A stretch of DNA of 64,000 nucleotides from Haloglomus irregulare (lineage in GTDB: Archaea; Halobacteriota; Halobacteria; Halobacteriales; Haloarculaceae), in NCBI RefSeq assembly GCF_007421925.1, contig NZ_QMDX01000001.1:84629-148628 (forward strand), in the 5' to 3' direction. The notes under the pieces are model-generated. The model ran no database searches, was not told the DNA's origin, and saw nothing but the letters and a program-made list of their open reading frames with translations. Shown here piece after piece: positions 49,891-58,381 of the stretch (positions are counted from its first letter, which is position 1; every line of letters starts with the position of its first letter). Made by a program: the position numbers and the translations under genes.

Positions 49891-50451
49891 TCAATCGATG
49901 TCGAGCACGGCGTCGACACCGGGCCACTCCCGCCGGAGGAGGCCGTAGAGCTCCAGGTCGACGTACTCGCCGTCGACCATCGTCTTCTCGCGCTGTGTCC
50001 CCTCGTGGGTGAACCCGAGCCGCCCCAGCACCGCGATGGACCCCTCGTTGGGCGCGACGGCGTTGGCGGTGATACGCCGGAGGCCGCGCTCCCGGAAACC
50101 GAAGGCGACGAGATGGGCCGCCGCCTCCGTCGCGTATCCGCTCCCTTGAGCCTCCGGGAACAGCCAGAAGCTGATGTTGGCCCAGCCGTCGGTCTCGTCG
50201 ACGTGGTCGAGGGCGGCCCGTCCGACGGAGCGGCCCCCGTGCTCGCCCGCCCGCGGGACGACGAACAGGTGGACGCCGTCGTCGGCTGGCACCTCCTCGG
50301 CGACGGCCGCGTGGCTCCGTGGCGCCCGGAAGCTGGTGATGTAGCGGCGTATCTCGGGGTTCATCCGTCCCTCCTGGACGAGGTCGGCGTCCTCCTCCTC
50401 CACGGTCCGCAGTTCGAGCCGTTCCGTCTCGAGGAAGACCGGTCCCGGCAT
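49891..50451 (-). CDS. RimJ/RimL-type GNAT acetyltransferase
   Basis: A 186-residue acetyltransferase: FLETERLELRTVEEEDADLV opening, WANISFWLFPEAQGSGYATEAAAHLVAFGF (acetyl-CoA site, Q-G-S-G-Y-A form) and NEGSIAVLGRLGFTHEGTQRE. This is the ribosomal-protein Ala/Ser acetyltransferase type, but haloarchaeal members are numerous and the substrate is unknown. It diverges from the gene at 50554. Confidence 0.9.
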   Translation of the reverse strand: MPGPVFLETERLELRTVEEEDADLVQEGRMNPEIRRYITSFRAPRSHAAVAEEVPADDGVHLFVVPRAGEHGGRSVGRAALDHVDETDGWANISFWLFPEAQGSGYATEAAAHLVAFGFRERGLRRITANAVAPNEGSIAVLGRLGFTHEGTQREKTMVDGEYVDLELYGLLRREWPGVDAVLDID

Positions 50452-50553
50452 GGTGTAGCGACGCCGGCCGGGGGACTAATCGGTTTCCCCGGCCGGACTC
50501 GCACGCGCCCCCGCCGCCAACGGGATTTTGTGCACGCGGGTCGACGCTCCCAC

Positions 50554-50838
50554 ATGGGCGACCGACGGCGGCTGCAGCGGTTCCTCCGGACGAAGCTCCG
50601 CTCGGCGGGGCGACAGGTCGAGGAGGCCCGCCGCGCCTACGAAACCGCGCGCAAGCGGGCCCTGGCGGACCTTCCGACCGACGAGGCCGACCGGGCGCGC
50701 ATCGTCTGCCGCCGCCACGCCGAGCGCCGCGCCGTCGACCTGGACGAGGCGGCCCGGCCCGTCTGCTTCGATGCCGACCACGTCGACTGCCAGGGCTGCG
50801 TCGAGGACATCCGCGAGGGGCGCATCGAGACGTGGTAA
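50554..50838 (+). CDS. Small conserved haloarchaeal protein (possibly DUF7091)
   Basis: A 94-residue protein, basic at first (GDRRRLQRFLRTKLRSAGRQ) with a long helix, then ARIVCRRHAERRAVDLD and a Cys-rich end CFDADHVDCQGCVEDIREGRIETW. The pattern of Cys and His (Cys63, Cys77, Cys84, Cys87 roughly) could bind zinc. From memory it fits a family labelled DUF7091. Nucleic-acid binding is a guess. Confidence 0.75.
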   Translation: MGDRRRLQRFLRTKLRSAGRQVEEARRAYETARKRALADLPTDEADRARIVCRRHAERRAVDLDEAARPVCFDADHVDCQGCVEDIREGRIETW

Positions 50839-50942
50839 CCGGGGGGTATGACCGCATGATTTCGGGTATCATCCATCTATCCGTATCTCCCGGGGAGAAC
50901 CCGCCTCATCCCTCCGGAACAGCGGTATCGGGTGCCCTCCGG

Positions 50943-51458
50943 CTACCCCTCGACCGGTGCCATGACGGTCGCGCGCAGGCTGGGCCAGTAGTACCACCAG
51001 GCGACGACCAGCATCAGGAGCGCGCCGAACGGGACGGGCGTGTAGTAGAGGCGGTGGCTCACGGAGTAGGCAACCCCCAGGTGCGCGACGCCGGCGAGTA
51101 CGAGCAGGCCGGCGGTCAAGCGGGGGTCCTCGCGGTCGCCGAGCGCGACCGCAGCGCTCCCCAGCGCGAGCAGGTAGAACAGCACCGACAGCGGTAGCAG
51201 CCCCGGGTTCCGCGGGAGCCCGCCGCCCGCGACGAACAGCATGGTGTAGAGGTCGACCAGCTGCGGTGGGCTCGTGTTGAAGAAGCCGAAGGGGAAGACG
51301 AGCGTCCACTCACTGTAGATGCTGATGACGGTCCACGGCACGAACGCCAGCGACAGGATAGCGCCGAACCGACGGCGTGGGCCGGCGTGTGGTGTCCCGG
51401 TGGCCGGTGGCTCGGCCGGCGCGTCACCGTCACCCCCTTCGGGCCCCTGGTTCGCCAT
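50943..51458 (-). CDS. Five-helix membrane protein (possibly TIGR04206)
   Basis: A 171-residue protein with an acidic Pro-rich N-terminus, then membrane segments: AILSLAFVPWTVISIYS, QLVDLYTMLFVAGGG, LPLSVLFYLLALGSAAVALG, LTAGLLVLAGVAHLGVAYS and PFGALLMLVVAWWYYW. From memory this fits a haloarchaeal family TIGR04206. No catalytic motif. Function unknown. Confidence 0.78.
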   Translation of the reverse strand: MANQGPEGGDGDAPAEPPATGTPHAGPRRRFGAILSLAFVPWTVISIYSEWTLVFPFGFFNTSPPQLVDLYTMLFVAGGGLPRNPGLLPLSVLFYLLALGSAAVALGDREDPRLTAGLLVLAGVAHLGVAYSVSHRLYYTPVPFGALLMLVVAWWYYWPSLRATVMAPVEG

Positions 51459-51627
51459 GGGACTCCGTTCGTGACGGGCGTATTTCCCTCCGGTGGTGGC
51501 GGCGACCCCTGCGGGGCTCCCGCCACGGTGCGCGGCCGACGGCGGCGGCTCGACCCGGCCCCGGAGGGTCGACCCGCTCGGGGTGTGAAACCCGGGCCGA
51601 TATCGGCGTGGCCGGCCCGAGCGGAAG

Positions 51628-51633
51628 TTTTAC
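51628..51633 (+). promoter_or_regulatory. TATA element of the tfe operon
   Basis: TTTTAC centred about 29 bases before the ATG at 51660. The message should be leaderless or nearly so. Confidence 0.5.
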
Positions 51634-51659
51634 CCGGCGGACCGGCGGATTACGACGTA

Positions 51660-52196
51660 ATGGCGTTCGAGGATCTACTGGAGGACCCCGTGATACAGAA
51701 GTATCTCCATGAGCTGGTGGGGCCGACCGGGATGCCGGTCGCGGCGGCCCCGCCGGACGGGGAGGTGACCGACGAGGAGCTGGCCGAGGAGCTGGGCATG
51801 GAGCTCAATGACGTGCGACGGGCCCTGTTCATCCTCTACGAGAACGACCTCGCGAGCTACCGTCGGTTGCGCGACGAGGACTCGGGCTGGCTCACCTACC
51901 TCTGGACGTTCGAGTACGAGAACATCCCCGAGCGGCTGGAGGAGGAGATGCACCGGCTGCTGGAGGCCCTAGAGGAGCGCGAGGACTACGAGCGCGACAA
52001 CGAGTTCTACCTCTGCGAGCAGGACTCCATCCGGTTCGAGTTCGGCGAGGCAATGGAGTTCGGCTTCCAGTGTCCCAACTGCGGCGCCGAGCTCACCTCC
52101 ATGTCCAACGAGCGGCTCGTCGACGCGATGGAACGGCGCATCGCCGAGCTCCGCGAGGAGCTCCATCTCTCCGCGCCCGAAGAGGCCGAGGCTTAG
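51660..52196 (+). CDS. tfe: Transcription initiation factor E alpha (TFE-alpha)
   Basis: A 178-residue basal factor that helps open the promoter with RNA polymerase, TBP and TFB. The winged helix is FEDLLEDPVIQKYLHELVG ... TDEELAEELGMELNDVRRALFILYENDLA. A coiled linker follows (ERLEEEMHRLLEALEER). The C-terminal ribbon is FYLCEQDSIRFEFGEAMEFGFQCPNCGAEL: only one Cys remains in the first half (Cys-Glu-Gln-Asp instead of CxxC), so zinc binding may use another ligand or be weak. The next gene (DUF2110) starts immediately after the TAG stop. Confidence 0.95.
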   Translation: MAFEDLLEDPVIQKYLHELVGPTGMPVAAAPPDGEVTDEELAEELGMELNDVRRALFILYENDLASYRRLRDEDSGWLTYLWTFEYENIPERLEEEMHRLLEALEEREDYERDNEFYLCEQDSIRFEFGEAMEFGFQCPNCGAELTSMSNERLVDAMERRIAELREELHLSAPEEAEA

Positions 52197-52874
52197 ATGG
52201 TCGTCCTCGCGACGAAGCTGTACGTCGAGGGCGAGGCCAGGGAGCGGGCGCTGGATTCGCTCCGCTCGCAGGTCCGGAACACCGTCGGCGAACTCGACGT
52301 GGAGTCGTCGCTGGGCGTCCGTGACGACGAGTTCCCGAGCGTCACCGTCTCGGGGCCGGACGCGACGGTCGCGCGGAACGCGCTCGCCGCGGAGTGGGGC
52401 GAACTCACGCCCCACCGCGAGCCGGGCGAGACCTACGTCGGCACGCTCTCGCGCTGGGACGACGACGGGGTTTCGCTCGACGTCGGGTTCGGCGAGACGG
52501 TCCGTATCGCGGCCGCGGACCTGGGGCTCGGCCCCGGCGACGCCGCGCAGATCCGCCAGCGGTTCGGCATGGTCCAGCATCTCCCGCTGCGCTACACCCT
52601 GGACGAGGACGGGGTCGCCTCGCTCGCCGAGGTCGAGCAGGACCGCCTCTACGAGTGGACCCGTGGCACCGGTCGGCTCAACGTCAACAGCGCGACCCGG
52701 GCGGAGGTCCGCGCGACCGTCAACCGCGCCGGCCACGCCCAGGACATCGTGACCGTCGAGCGGCTGGGGCTGCTGGAACAGTCCGTCATCTGCACGGAGG
52801 GAACGGACCCGCCGGGGCTGCTGTCGGCCGTCGGCGAGTACCTCCCCGCGGAGTTGCTCTGCGTCGTGCCATGA
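52197..52874 (+). CDS. DUF2110 protein, coupled to tfe
   Basis: A 225-residue protein. An N-terminal alpha/beta part (VVLATKLYVEGEARERALDSLRSQV) is followed by an S1/OB-like segment (TYVGTLSRWDDDGVSLDVGFGETVRIAAADLGLGPGD) and a C-terminal part with NVNSATRAEVRATVNRAG and RLGLLEQSVICTEGTDPPG. DUF2110 genes adjoin tfe in many euryarchaea. There is no base between the tfe stop and this ATG, and its own stop overlaps the next start. A role in transcription initiation is inferred from context and the nucleic-acid-type folds. Confidence 0.88.
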   Translation: MVVLATKLYVEGEARERALDSLRSQVRNTVGELDVESSLGVRDDEFPSVTVSGPDATVARNALAAEWGELTPHREPGETYVGTLSRWDDDGVSLDVGFGETVRIAAADLGLGPGDAAQIRQRFGMVQHLPLRYTLDEDGVASLAEVEQDRLYEWTRGTGRLNVNSATRAEVRATVNRAGHAQDIVTVERLGLLEQSVICTEGTDPPGLLSAVGEYLPAELLCVVP

Positions 52875-53791
52875 CCGGTGACGTGGACGACAGCGGGGAC
52901 GGGGCGCCCCCGGCCCCACGCGGTCGCCGGCGGCTGGTCGTGGCAGCCGTCCTGCTCGGGGCGCTGCTGGCTCTGAGCGGCTGTAACACCGTCCTCGGCC
53001 CGGGACCGGTCCAGGAGGGCGAACTCGCCGCCGACCCCGGGACCCCATACGACTGGGACACCGGCGTCGACGGCTACCTCGAGGTCAACAAGAACAACTA
53101 CACCGCCGTCTACGAGGTGGCCAACCGCACCACCGGGAGCACGGAGGCCGGCGAGGACTTCACCATGGAGCTGTACACTCGTGACGCGCTGGGGACCGAC
53201 CAGCCGCTCGACCCGTCCTCGCTCCAGTTCCGCTACGAGAACGGCACCGTCCTCCGGTATCAGGGGACCGACGACGGCGCGACGCTGGTGATGGTCAAGA
53301 ACGGGGAGACGACAGACGTCCCCGACGAGAAGCTGGCCGTCTCGAAGTCGCGCCGCCGGACGACCGTCCAGCTCCCGACAAACCGGTCCGGGCAGCTGGC
53401 GTTCACCGCCCCGAAGAACGGCAAGCAGGTGGCCACGCCCACGTTCATCGAGGGCTCCTACGAGATGGCGCTGCCGGAGGGCGCCCGCGTGGGCCTGCCA
53501 GTGCTGGCGCAAGTCCAGCCCTCGCGCAGCGGCACGGAGCTGGCCGACAACCGGGTCCACGTCAAGTGGGACTCCGTGACCCGCGCCAGCTCCGTCATCG
53601 TCCGCTACTATCTGGTGCGTGACCTCTACCTGTTCGGCGGACTGGTGGCACTGATGCTCCTCGTCGGCATCGCCGGCGCGGGCTACTACTATCTCCAGAT
53701 CCGCGAGACGGTCCAGCGGCGCGAGGAGGTCGGTATCGACATCGACATCGACGACGACGACGACCGGGACCCGCCTCCCGGGATGGGGTAG
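52871..53791 (+). CDS. DUF5803-type lipoprotein with C-terminal membrane helix
   Basis: A 306-residue protein. After a 20-residue cytoplasmic stretch, RRLVVAAVLLGALLALSGC is a signal with a lipobox (Cys about 39). The external part is beta-rich (FTMELYTRDALGTDQPLDPS, TVQLPTNRSGQLAFTAP). Near the end lies a membrane helix, LYLFGGLVALMLLVGIAGAGYYYL, and a cytoplasmic acidic tail with alternating Ile-Asp (IDIDIDDDDDRD). From memory this fits DUF5803. Its place in the tfe operon by an ATGA overlap is puzzling for a surface protein. Confidence 0.8.
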   Translation: MTGDVDDSGDGAPPAPRGRRRLVVAAVLLGALLALSGCNTVLGPGPVQEGELAADPGTPYDWDTGVDGYLEVNKNNYTAVYEVANRTTGSTEAGEDFTMELYTRDALGTDQPLDPSSLQFRYENGTVLRYQGTDDGATLVMVKNGETTDVPDEKLAVSKSRRRTTVQLPTNRSGQLAFTAPKNGKQVATPTFIEGSYEMALPEGARVGLPVLAQVQPSRSGTELADNRVHVKWDSVTRASSVIVRYYLVRDLYLFGGLVALMLLVGIAGAGYYYLQIRETVQRREEVGIDIDIDDDDDRDPPPGMG

Positions 53792-53867
53792 GTGGTCCCT
53801 CCCGGCCCCCGAGCACCGTGCCACGCGGGCGGGGGAGGTTTTTGCCCGCCCGGAATGAAAACAGGGC

Positions 53868-54557
53868 ATGCGCGTAGCCATCGTCACCGTCGGGGACGAG
53901 TTGCTGGTCGGCGATACGGTGAACACGAACGCGGCGTGGCTAGGACGGCAGCTGGCCGAGCGCGGCGTCGACGTCGAGCGCTCGACCACCGTCCCGGACC
54001 GGGTGGACGATATCGCCGGCGTCGTCGACGAGTACCGTGACCGGTACGACGCCGTGCTCGTCACGGGCGGCCTCGGTCCGACCCACGACGACATGACGAT
54101 GGACGCGGTCGGAACCGCCTTCGGCGTCCCCGTCGAGGAGAACGAGGCCGCGCTGGCGTGGCTGGCCGAGAACGGCTACGCCCGCGGGGACCTGGCGGCG
54201 GGGACCGCCGACATCCCGGCGGGTGCCGAGCCCCTCCACAACGAGGCGGGCGTCGCCCCGGGCTGTATCATCGGGAACGTCTACGTCCTGCCGGGCGTGC
54301 CGGCGGAGATGGAGGCGATGTTCGAGTCCGTCGGCGACCGGTTCGTGGGGAGCGAGACCCACGTCACTGCCGTCCGGGTCGACGAGCCAGAGAGCGCGCT
54401 CATCGAGCGGTTCGAGCGGCTCCGAGAGCGGTTCGACGTGCAGGTCGGCTCCTACCCGGGCGAGCACGTCCGGGTGAAGATCCAGGGTGACGAGGAGCGG
54501 GTCGTCCAGGAGGCGGCTGCCTGGCTCCGGGATCGGGTCGAGACCGTCGAGGAGTGA
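53868..54557 (+). CDS. CinA-type molybdopterin-binding domain protein (competence/damage-inducible A-like)
   Basis: A 229-residue stand-alone N-terminal CinA domain (MoCF-binding fold): MRVAIVTVGDELLVGDTVNTNAAWL, VLVTGGLGPTHDDMTMDAV, PGCIIGNVYVLPGVPAEMEAMF. The C-terminal nicotinamide-mononucleotide amidase domain of bacterial CinA is absent. Related domains cleave ADP-ribose in pyridine-nucleotide recycling. A TATA-like GTTTTTGC lies about 28 bases upstream of the start. Function in archaea is not established. Confidence 0.93.
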   Translation: MRVAIVTVGDELLVGDTVNTNAAWLGRQLAERGVDVERSTTVPDRVDDIAGVVDEYRDRYDAVLVTGGLGPTHDDMTMDAVGTAFGVPVEENEAALAWLAENGYARGDLAAGTADIPAGAEPLHNEAGVAPGCIIGNVYVLPGVPAEMEAMFESVGDRFVGSETHVTAVRVDEPESALIERFERLRERFDVQVGSYPGEHVRVKIQGDEERVVQEAAAWLRDRVETVEE

Positions 54558-54559
54558 CG

Positions 54560-54673
54560 TTACCGGAAGAGGTAGACGAGCCAGCCGACGACGAAGGCGA
54601 GACTCGCCAGTCCGACGAACCAGCCGGTCGCGTCGATGATACCGGTGTTCACGGCCTGCAGTGGTGGGTACAT
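54560..54673 (-). CDS. 37-residue single-helix membrane protein
   Basis: ATG 54673 encodes MYPPLQAVNTGIIDATGWFV and then GLASLAFVVGWLVYLFR before a TAA stop. It contains one membrane helix with aromatic residues at both ends and a final Arg. A TATA element centred exactly 27 bases before the ATG supports a leaderless message. The gene sits in the gap between CinA and the HHH protein and would be missed by length cut-offs. A similar short membrane protein is found in other haloarchaea to my memory. Function unknown. Confidence 0.68.
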   Translation of the reverse strand: MYPPLQAVNTGIIDATGWFVGLASLAFVVGWLVYLFR

Positions 54674-54697
54674 ATCTCCCGATTTTCCCGTCGCGGT

Positions 54698-54703
54698 CTT
54701 AAC
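54698..54703 (-). promoter_or_regulatory. TATA element of the 37-residue protein gene
   Basis: GTTAAG on the minus strand, centred 27 bases before the ATG at 54673, overlaps the end of the HHH gene spacer. Confidence 0.5.
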
Positions 54704-54714
54704 CGATGTGGTTG

Positions 54715-55347
54715 CTACGCCAGCATCTCGCCGGCGCGCTCGACGAGGCGGGTGAGTCGCTTCTCGGAGATGCCCGTCGCTTCGGCGAGCGCGGCCGGGT
54801 CGGCGTCGGCCAGGTCGCCGACGGTCTCGATGTCGGTGTCGGCCAGCCTCTCGGCGTAGGCGGGGCCGATGCCGCTGACGCTGTCGACCGGGTCCGCGGC
54901 GGGGCCGTCCTCCGGCTCCGACCCCGCGTCCTCGTCGGCGGCGTCGGCCTCGCTCGCGGCGTGAGCGTTGGCCTCCGGGCTCCCGTCGACCGGCGCGGGT
55001 TCGGTCCCCTCCGGGTCGGGTTCGCCGCCGACCGGACCCGCGGCCTCGGCTGGCTCGGGGGCCTCGTGGTCGGTGCCGGCATGTTCGGTCACGTCGGTCG
55101 CCTCCGCGGGTTCGGCGGTCCCGCCGTCACCCGGCGGCGTCTCGGTCATGCTGCCGGTCGAGCCCGTCGCGTCCGTCCCCGCGGCGGCCGACTCGGAGGC
55201 GGTATCGTCGGCCAGGTCGGTCCCCTTCACCTCGGCCTCGTTCTCGGTGTCCGGGTCGTGCTCGACGGTCACGTCGGTCGTCCGTTGCCGGTCCTGATCC
55301 GACGACTTCAGCCCCAGGACGGAGAGGATGGTGTCGAGCAGGGTCAT
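54715..55347 (-). CDS. Acidic protein with C-terminal helix-hairpin-helix domain
   Basis: A 210-residue protein. A short amphipathic N-terminus (TLLDTILSVLGLKSSDQDR) is followed by about 125 residues of low-complexity acidic Ala/Glu/Pro/Thr sequence, then a helix-hairpin-helix pair, VDSVSGIGPAYAERLADTDIETVGDLADADPAALAEATGISEKRLTRLVERA. The HhH domain should bind DNA or a protein of a repair complex. The linker is disordered. TATA spacing confirms the start. Confidence 0.85.
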   Translation of the reverse strand: MTLLDTILSVLGLKSSDQDRQRTTDVTVEHDPDTENEAEVKGTDLADDTASESAAAGTDATGSTGSMTETPPGDGGTAEPAEATDVTEHAGTDHEAPEPAEAAGPVGGEPDPEGTEPAPVDGSPEANAHAASEADAADEDAGSEPEDGPAADPVDSVSGIGPAYAERLADTDIETVGDLADADPAALAEATGISEKRLTRLVERAGEMLA

Positions 55348-55371
55348 AGTCGAATCGAGAACCGGCCCCTA

Positions 55372-55378
55372 CTTAAAG
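55372..55378 (-). promoter_or_regulatory. TATA element of the HhH gene
   Basis: CTTTAAG on the minus strand is centred 28 bases before the ATG at 55347, leaderless spacing. Confidence 0.6.
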
Positions 55379-55409
55379 CCCGGCGTGACGACGGAACCCG
55401 TACTCCGGG

Positions 55410-56213
55410 TCAGAGCGCCGCCCTGAGCGTCCGGTTCATCTCCGTCACGGGCGCGTCGACGCCGGTCCAGCGCTCGAACGCCTCGACCCCTTGGAACAGG
55501 AGCATCCAGGCGCCATCGACCGTCGTCGCCCCGGCGTCCGCCGCGTCCCGGAGCAGCCGCGTCTCGACGGGCGTGTAGACCGCGTCCAGCACGGCGAGGT
55601 CGCCGTGGAGCGCCGGCGCGGGGACCGGCGAGACGTCCTCCTCCATCCCGACGCTGGTTGCGTTCACCAGCAGGTCGGCGTCAGCGACGAGGTCCGGCAC
55701 GGCGTCGAGCGGGTGTCCCGACGCCCCCGGCACCTCGTCGGCGAGGGTGACGGCCTTCGCCGTCGTCCGGTTGGCGATGGCCACGTCCACGCCGGCGTCG
55801 GCGAGGGCGAAAGCGGCCGCACGACCCGCGCCGCCGGCGCCCACGACCACGCCCGCGCCCTCCAGCGGGATGTCGTGGTGTTCGAGGGCGCGCGTGACGC
55901 CCGTCGCGTCGGTGTTGTGACCGGTTACCGTCTCGCCGCCGAGGTCGAGGGTGTTGACGGCGCCGATCCGGCGGGCGAGCGGGTCGGCCTCGACGGCCGG
56001 GTGTGCCAGCGCGTCGCTCTTGAACGGGACGGTGACGTTCAACCCGCGCACCCCCAGCGCCCGTGCGCCGTCGACGGCCGCGTCGAACGCGTCCGGGTCC
56101 GGTTCGAACGTGACGTAGCGCGCGTCGATGTCGCGCTCGTCGTAGCCCGCCTCGTGCATCGGTGGCGACAGCGAGTGCCCGACGGGGTTGCCGAGGAGTC
56201 CGTAGACCTGCAT
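55410..56213 (-). CDS. aroE: Shikimate dehydrogenase
   Basis: A 267-residue NADP-dependent enzyme that reduces 3-dehydroshikimate in aromatic amino-acid synthesis. The substrate site is [20 protein letters not shown] and [12 protein letters not shown] (catalytic Lys). GHNTDATG follows, and the nucleotide loop is [16 protein letters not shown] with ANRTTAKA after it. [15 protein letters not shown] closes the protein. Length is normal. It is single, as haloarchaeal aro genes are scattered. Confidence 0.97.
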   Translation of the reverse strand: MQVYGLLGNPVGHSLSPPMHEAGYDERDIDARYVTFEPDPDAFDAAVDGARALGVRGLNVTVPFKSDALAHPAVEADPLARRIGAVNTLDLGGETVTGHNTDATGVTRALEHHDIPLEGAGVVVGAGGAGRAAAFALADAGVDVAIANRTTAKAVTLADEVPGASGHPLDAVPDLVADADLLVNATSVGMEEDVSPVPAPALHGDLAVLDAVYTPVETRLLRDAADAGATTVDGAWMLLFQGVEAFERWTGVDAPVTEMNRTLRAAL

Positions 56214-56366
56214 GGGCGAGGACTGGGCCCGTCGGGGGTTGATGCTGGCGGTTCCGCCTCACTCGGCCGTCACGGGGAGCGCACCGAGGGCGGCCAGGGC
56301 GGAGGCGATCTACCCGGCGTTCACGGGCGCTAATGCGGTCTGCGGTGTCTATCAGTGGCCAACACC

Positions 56367-56373
56367 CTTTAAG
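56367..56373 (+). promoter_or_regulatory. TATA element of the WHy/LEA14-repeat gene
   Basis: CTTTAAG is centred 30 bases before the GTG at 56400, consistent with a leaderless GTG start. The rest of 56214-56399 shows nothing. Confidence 0.55.
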
Positions 56374-56399
56374 ACCGGCATCGGGTAGAGCAGCCAACA

Positions 56400-58292
56400 G
56401 TGGTATCCACGAAGGTCGCCGTCGCCGTGGGTGGAATCGTCGTGCTCGCCGCAGCGGGCGGGGTCGCGGCCCTCTACCTCACTGGTGGGGACCTCAGCTT
56501 CGAGCAGCCGGTCGTCCAGTCGGTCGAGAGCGAGTTCGGCGGCGTCTCCACGACGGCGACGGACGTGGAGACGGAGGTGGTGGTGACCAACCCGAACAAC
56601 CAGTCGTTCCCGGGCGCCGCCTCGCTGGACTACGAGATATATATGAACAGCGTCCGGGTCGCGGACGGGTCGGAGGGCGGCATCGGCCTCGAACCCGGGC
56701 GCAACGAGGTCGGTTTCACCGCGAAACTCGACAACGGGGAGATCCCGGCGTGGTGGGTGACCCACGTCAACAGCGGCGAGCGGACGGTCGTCTCCACCCG
56801 GGCCAGCGTCGGCGTGGCCGGGTTCGGCGCGTCGCTGCCGCCGCAGAACCGCTCCATCGAGACGGACCTGCTCGACGCCTTCGCCGGCGAGGGGTCGAGC
56901 ACCGTCACCGTCTCCGACAGCGAGATCATGACCGTCTCGAACCAGCGGGCCGCGTGGGGGGCCGCCGACGCCGAGCGGACGCCCATCGCGTTCTCGGTGG
57001 ACCTGGCGAACGTCCACGACCGGCCGGTCCGGCTGGACGGGACGGAGTACCGCATCGTCATGAACAACGTCACTGTCGGCGAGGGACGGACGAACGATTC
57101 CATCGTCCTCGAGCCGGGGGAGTCGGACAGCTTCACCGCCAACGCCGCGCTTTCCACGCCGAGGATGGAGCAGTGGTGGGTGAGCCACCTGCGCAACGAC
57201 CAGGCGACGGAGCTTCGCGTCGAGGTGTACGGCCTGGTTCGCAACGACGGCGAGCGCAAGCGGGTGCCGCTGAACGTCTTCGACCGGCGGCTCGAGTTCC
57301 GGACCGACTTCCTGGGTGACGAGTCCACGGTCGTCGAGGAGCTACCCGCCGACGCCGTGGAGAGCCCCGATTTCGAGGAGCCCGAGGTCCGGGACACCAG
57401 CAGCCGATGGGGCGAGGTCGGCGACGAGACGACGGAGATCGTCACGACCGTCGGGACGAGCAATCCGAACGACGGTGCGTACGACGACCTGCTCACGCTG
57501 CAGGTGGACCGGACGACGACCGTCAACGGTGTCACGTTCGCCGAGAACAGTACGACAGTCGACGGGCTGCCGCCGGGCAACGGCTCGTTCACGCTGTCCG
57601 CCGACGCGGACAACGACGCCGTTCCGGAGTGGTGGTCCCGGCATATCAACAGCGGCGAGCGGTCGACCGTGCGGACGAACGCCACTGGGGTCGCCGACGT
57701 CGCGGTGACCGCGCTCGACCTCGACCTTCCGGACGAGGAGCGGACGCAGTCGACGGACGTGCTCGGTCAGATCGAGACCGAGGAGGACCGGCGCGTCACG
57801 ACCGAGGACGGCCGCCACGTGCTCACCATCACGCAGGTCGAGGCCGAGTGGGGCGAGTCTACGCCCGAGCGAGCCCCGCTGCTCGTGACGACGGAGATCC
57901 GCAACGAGAACACGCTGGAGTCGGTCACCATCGAGCGCGTCGACTACGTGGTGAACCTCAACAGCGTCACCGTCGCCGACGACAGCAACACGGACGCGAG
58001 GACCATCGCGCCCGGCCAGACGCGGCAGGTCACCTACACCATCTACCTGGACAACCAGCGGATGGACGAGTGGTGGCCAACCCACATCCGCAACGACGAG
58101 GTCACGCGGATGACCGCCGACACCACCGCCGTCGTCGACACGCCGCGGGGCACCGAGTCGGTCCCCTTCGACCTGCTCGGCAACGACACCACCATCGAGA
58201 CGGACTTCCTCGGCACGGAGTCGGACGGCACGACCGACACCGAGGGGACGAACGCGCTCGCCCCACCGGTGGCCGCCGCCGAGCCGAACTGA
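56400..58292 (+). CDS. Large surface protein with four WHy/LEA14-like repeats
   Basis: A 630-residue acidic protein. An N-terminal membrane anchor or signal (VAVAVGGIVVLAAAGGVAALYL) is followed by four tandem domains of about 145 residues. Each has the LEA14/WHy form: a TxxxxxVTNPNN-type strand (VVVTNPNNQSF; VGTSNPNDGAY in the third), a middle VYxNSV strand (YEIYMNSVRVAD; YRIVMNNVTVGE; VDYVVNLNSVTVADD) and a marker near the end: PAWWVTHVNSGE, EQWWVSHLRNDQ, PEWWSRHINSGE, DEWWPTHIRNDE. Repeats 1/3 and 2/4 are closest, so a two-domain unit was duplicated. Such domains are linked to desiccation protection. A GTG start is set by the promoter. Confidence 0.85.
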   Translation: MVSTKVAVAVGGIVVLAAAGGVAALYLTGGDLSFEQPVVQSVESEFGGVSTTATDVETEVVVTNPNNQSFPGAASLDYEIYMNSVRVADGSEGGIGLEPGRNEVGFTAKLDNGEIPAWWVTHVNSGERTVVSTRASVGVAGFGASLPPQNRSIETDLLDAFAGEGSSTVTVSDSEIMTVSNQRAAWGAADAERTPIAFSVDLANVHDRPVRLDGTEYRIVMNNVTVGEGRTNDSIVLEPGESDSFTANAALSTPRMEQWWVSHLRNDQATELRVEVYGLVRNDGERKRVPLNVFDRRLEFRTDFLGDESTVVEELPADAVESPDFEEPEVRDTSSRWGEVGDETTEIVTTVGTSNPNDGAYDDLLTLQVDRTTTVNGVTFAENSTTVDGLPPGNGSFTLSADADNDAVPEWWSRHINSGERSTVRTNATGVADVAVTALDLDLPDEERTQSTDVLGQIETEEDRRVTTEDGRHVLTITQVEAEWGESTPERAPLLVTTEIRNENTLESVTIERVDYVVNLNSVTVADDSNTDARTIAPGQTRQVTYTIYLDNQRMDEWWPTHIRNDEVTRMTADTTAVVDTPRGTESVPFDLLGNDTTIETDFLGTESDGTTDTEGTNALAPPVAAAEPN

Positions 58293-58332
58293 CGCGGGCG
58301 TTCCCCGCAGGACAGCGGTCGGGCCGGGCGGC

Positions 58333-58381
58333 GGGCTATTAGAATACGGCCGATATATTCCGCATCTTTCGGCGATAGCCC
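58333..58381. terminator. Nested inverted repeat between two genes
   Basis: GGGCTAT (58333-58339) pairs with ATAGCCC (58375-58381), enclosing GCCGA (58349-58353) paired with TCGGC (58369-58373). A smaller TGTCTAGAGGACA hairpin follows. It lies between two convergent genes and may be a two-way terminator or part of a structured RNA. Confidence 0.35.
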
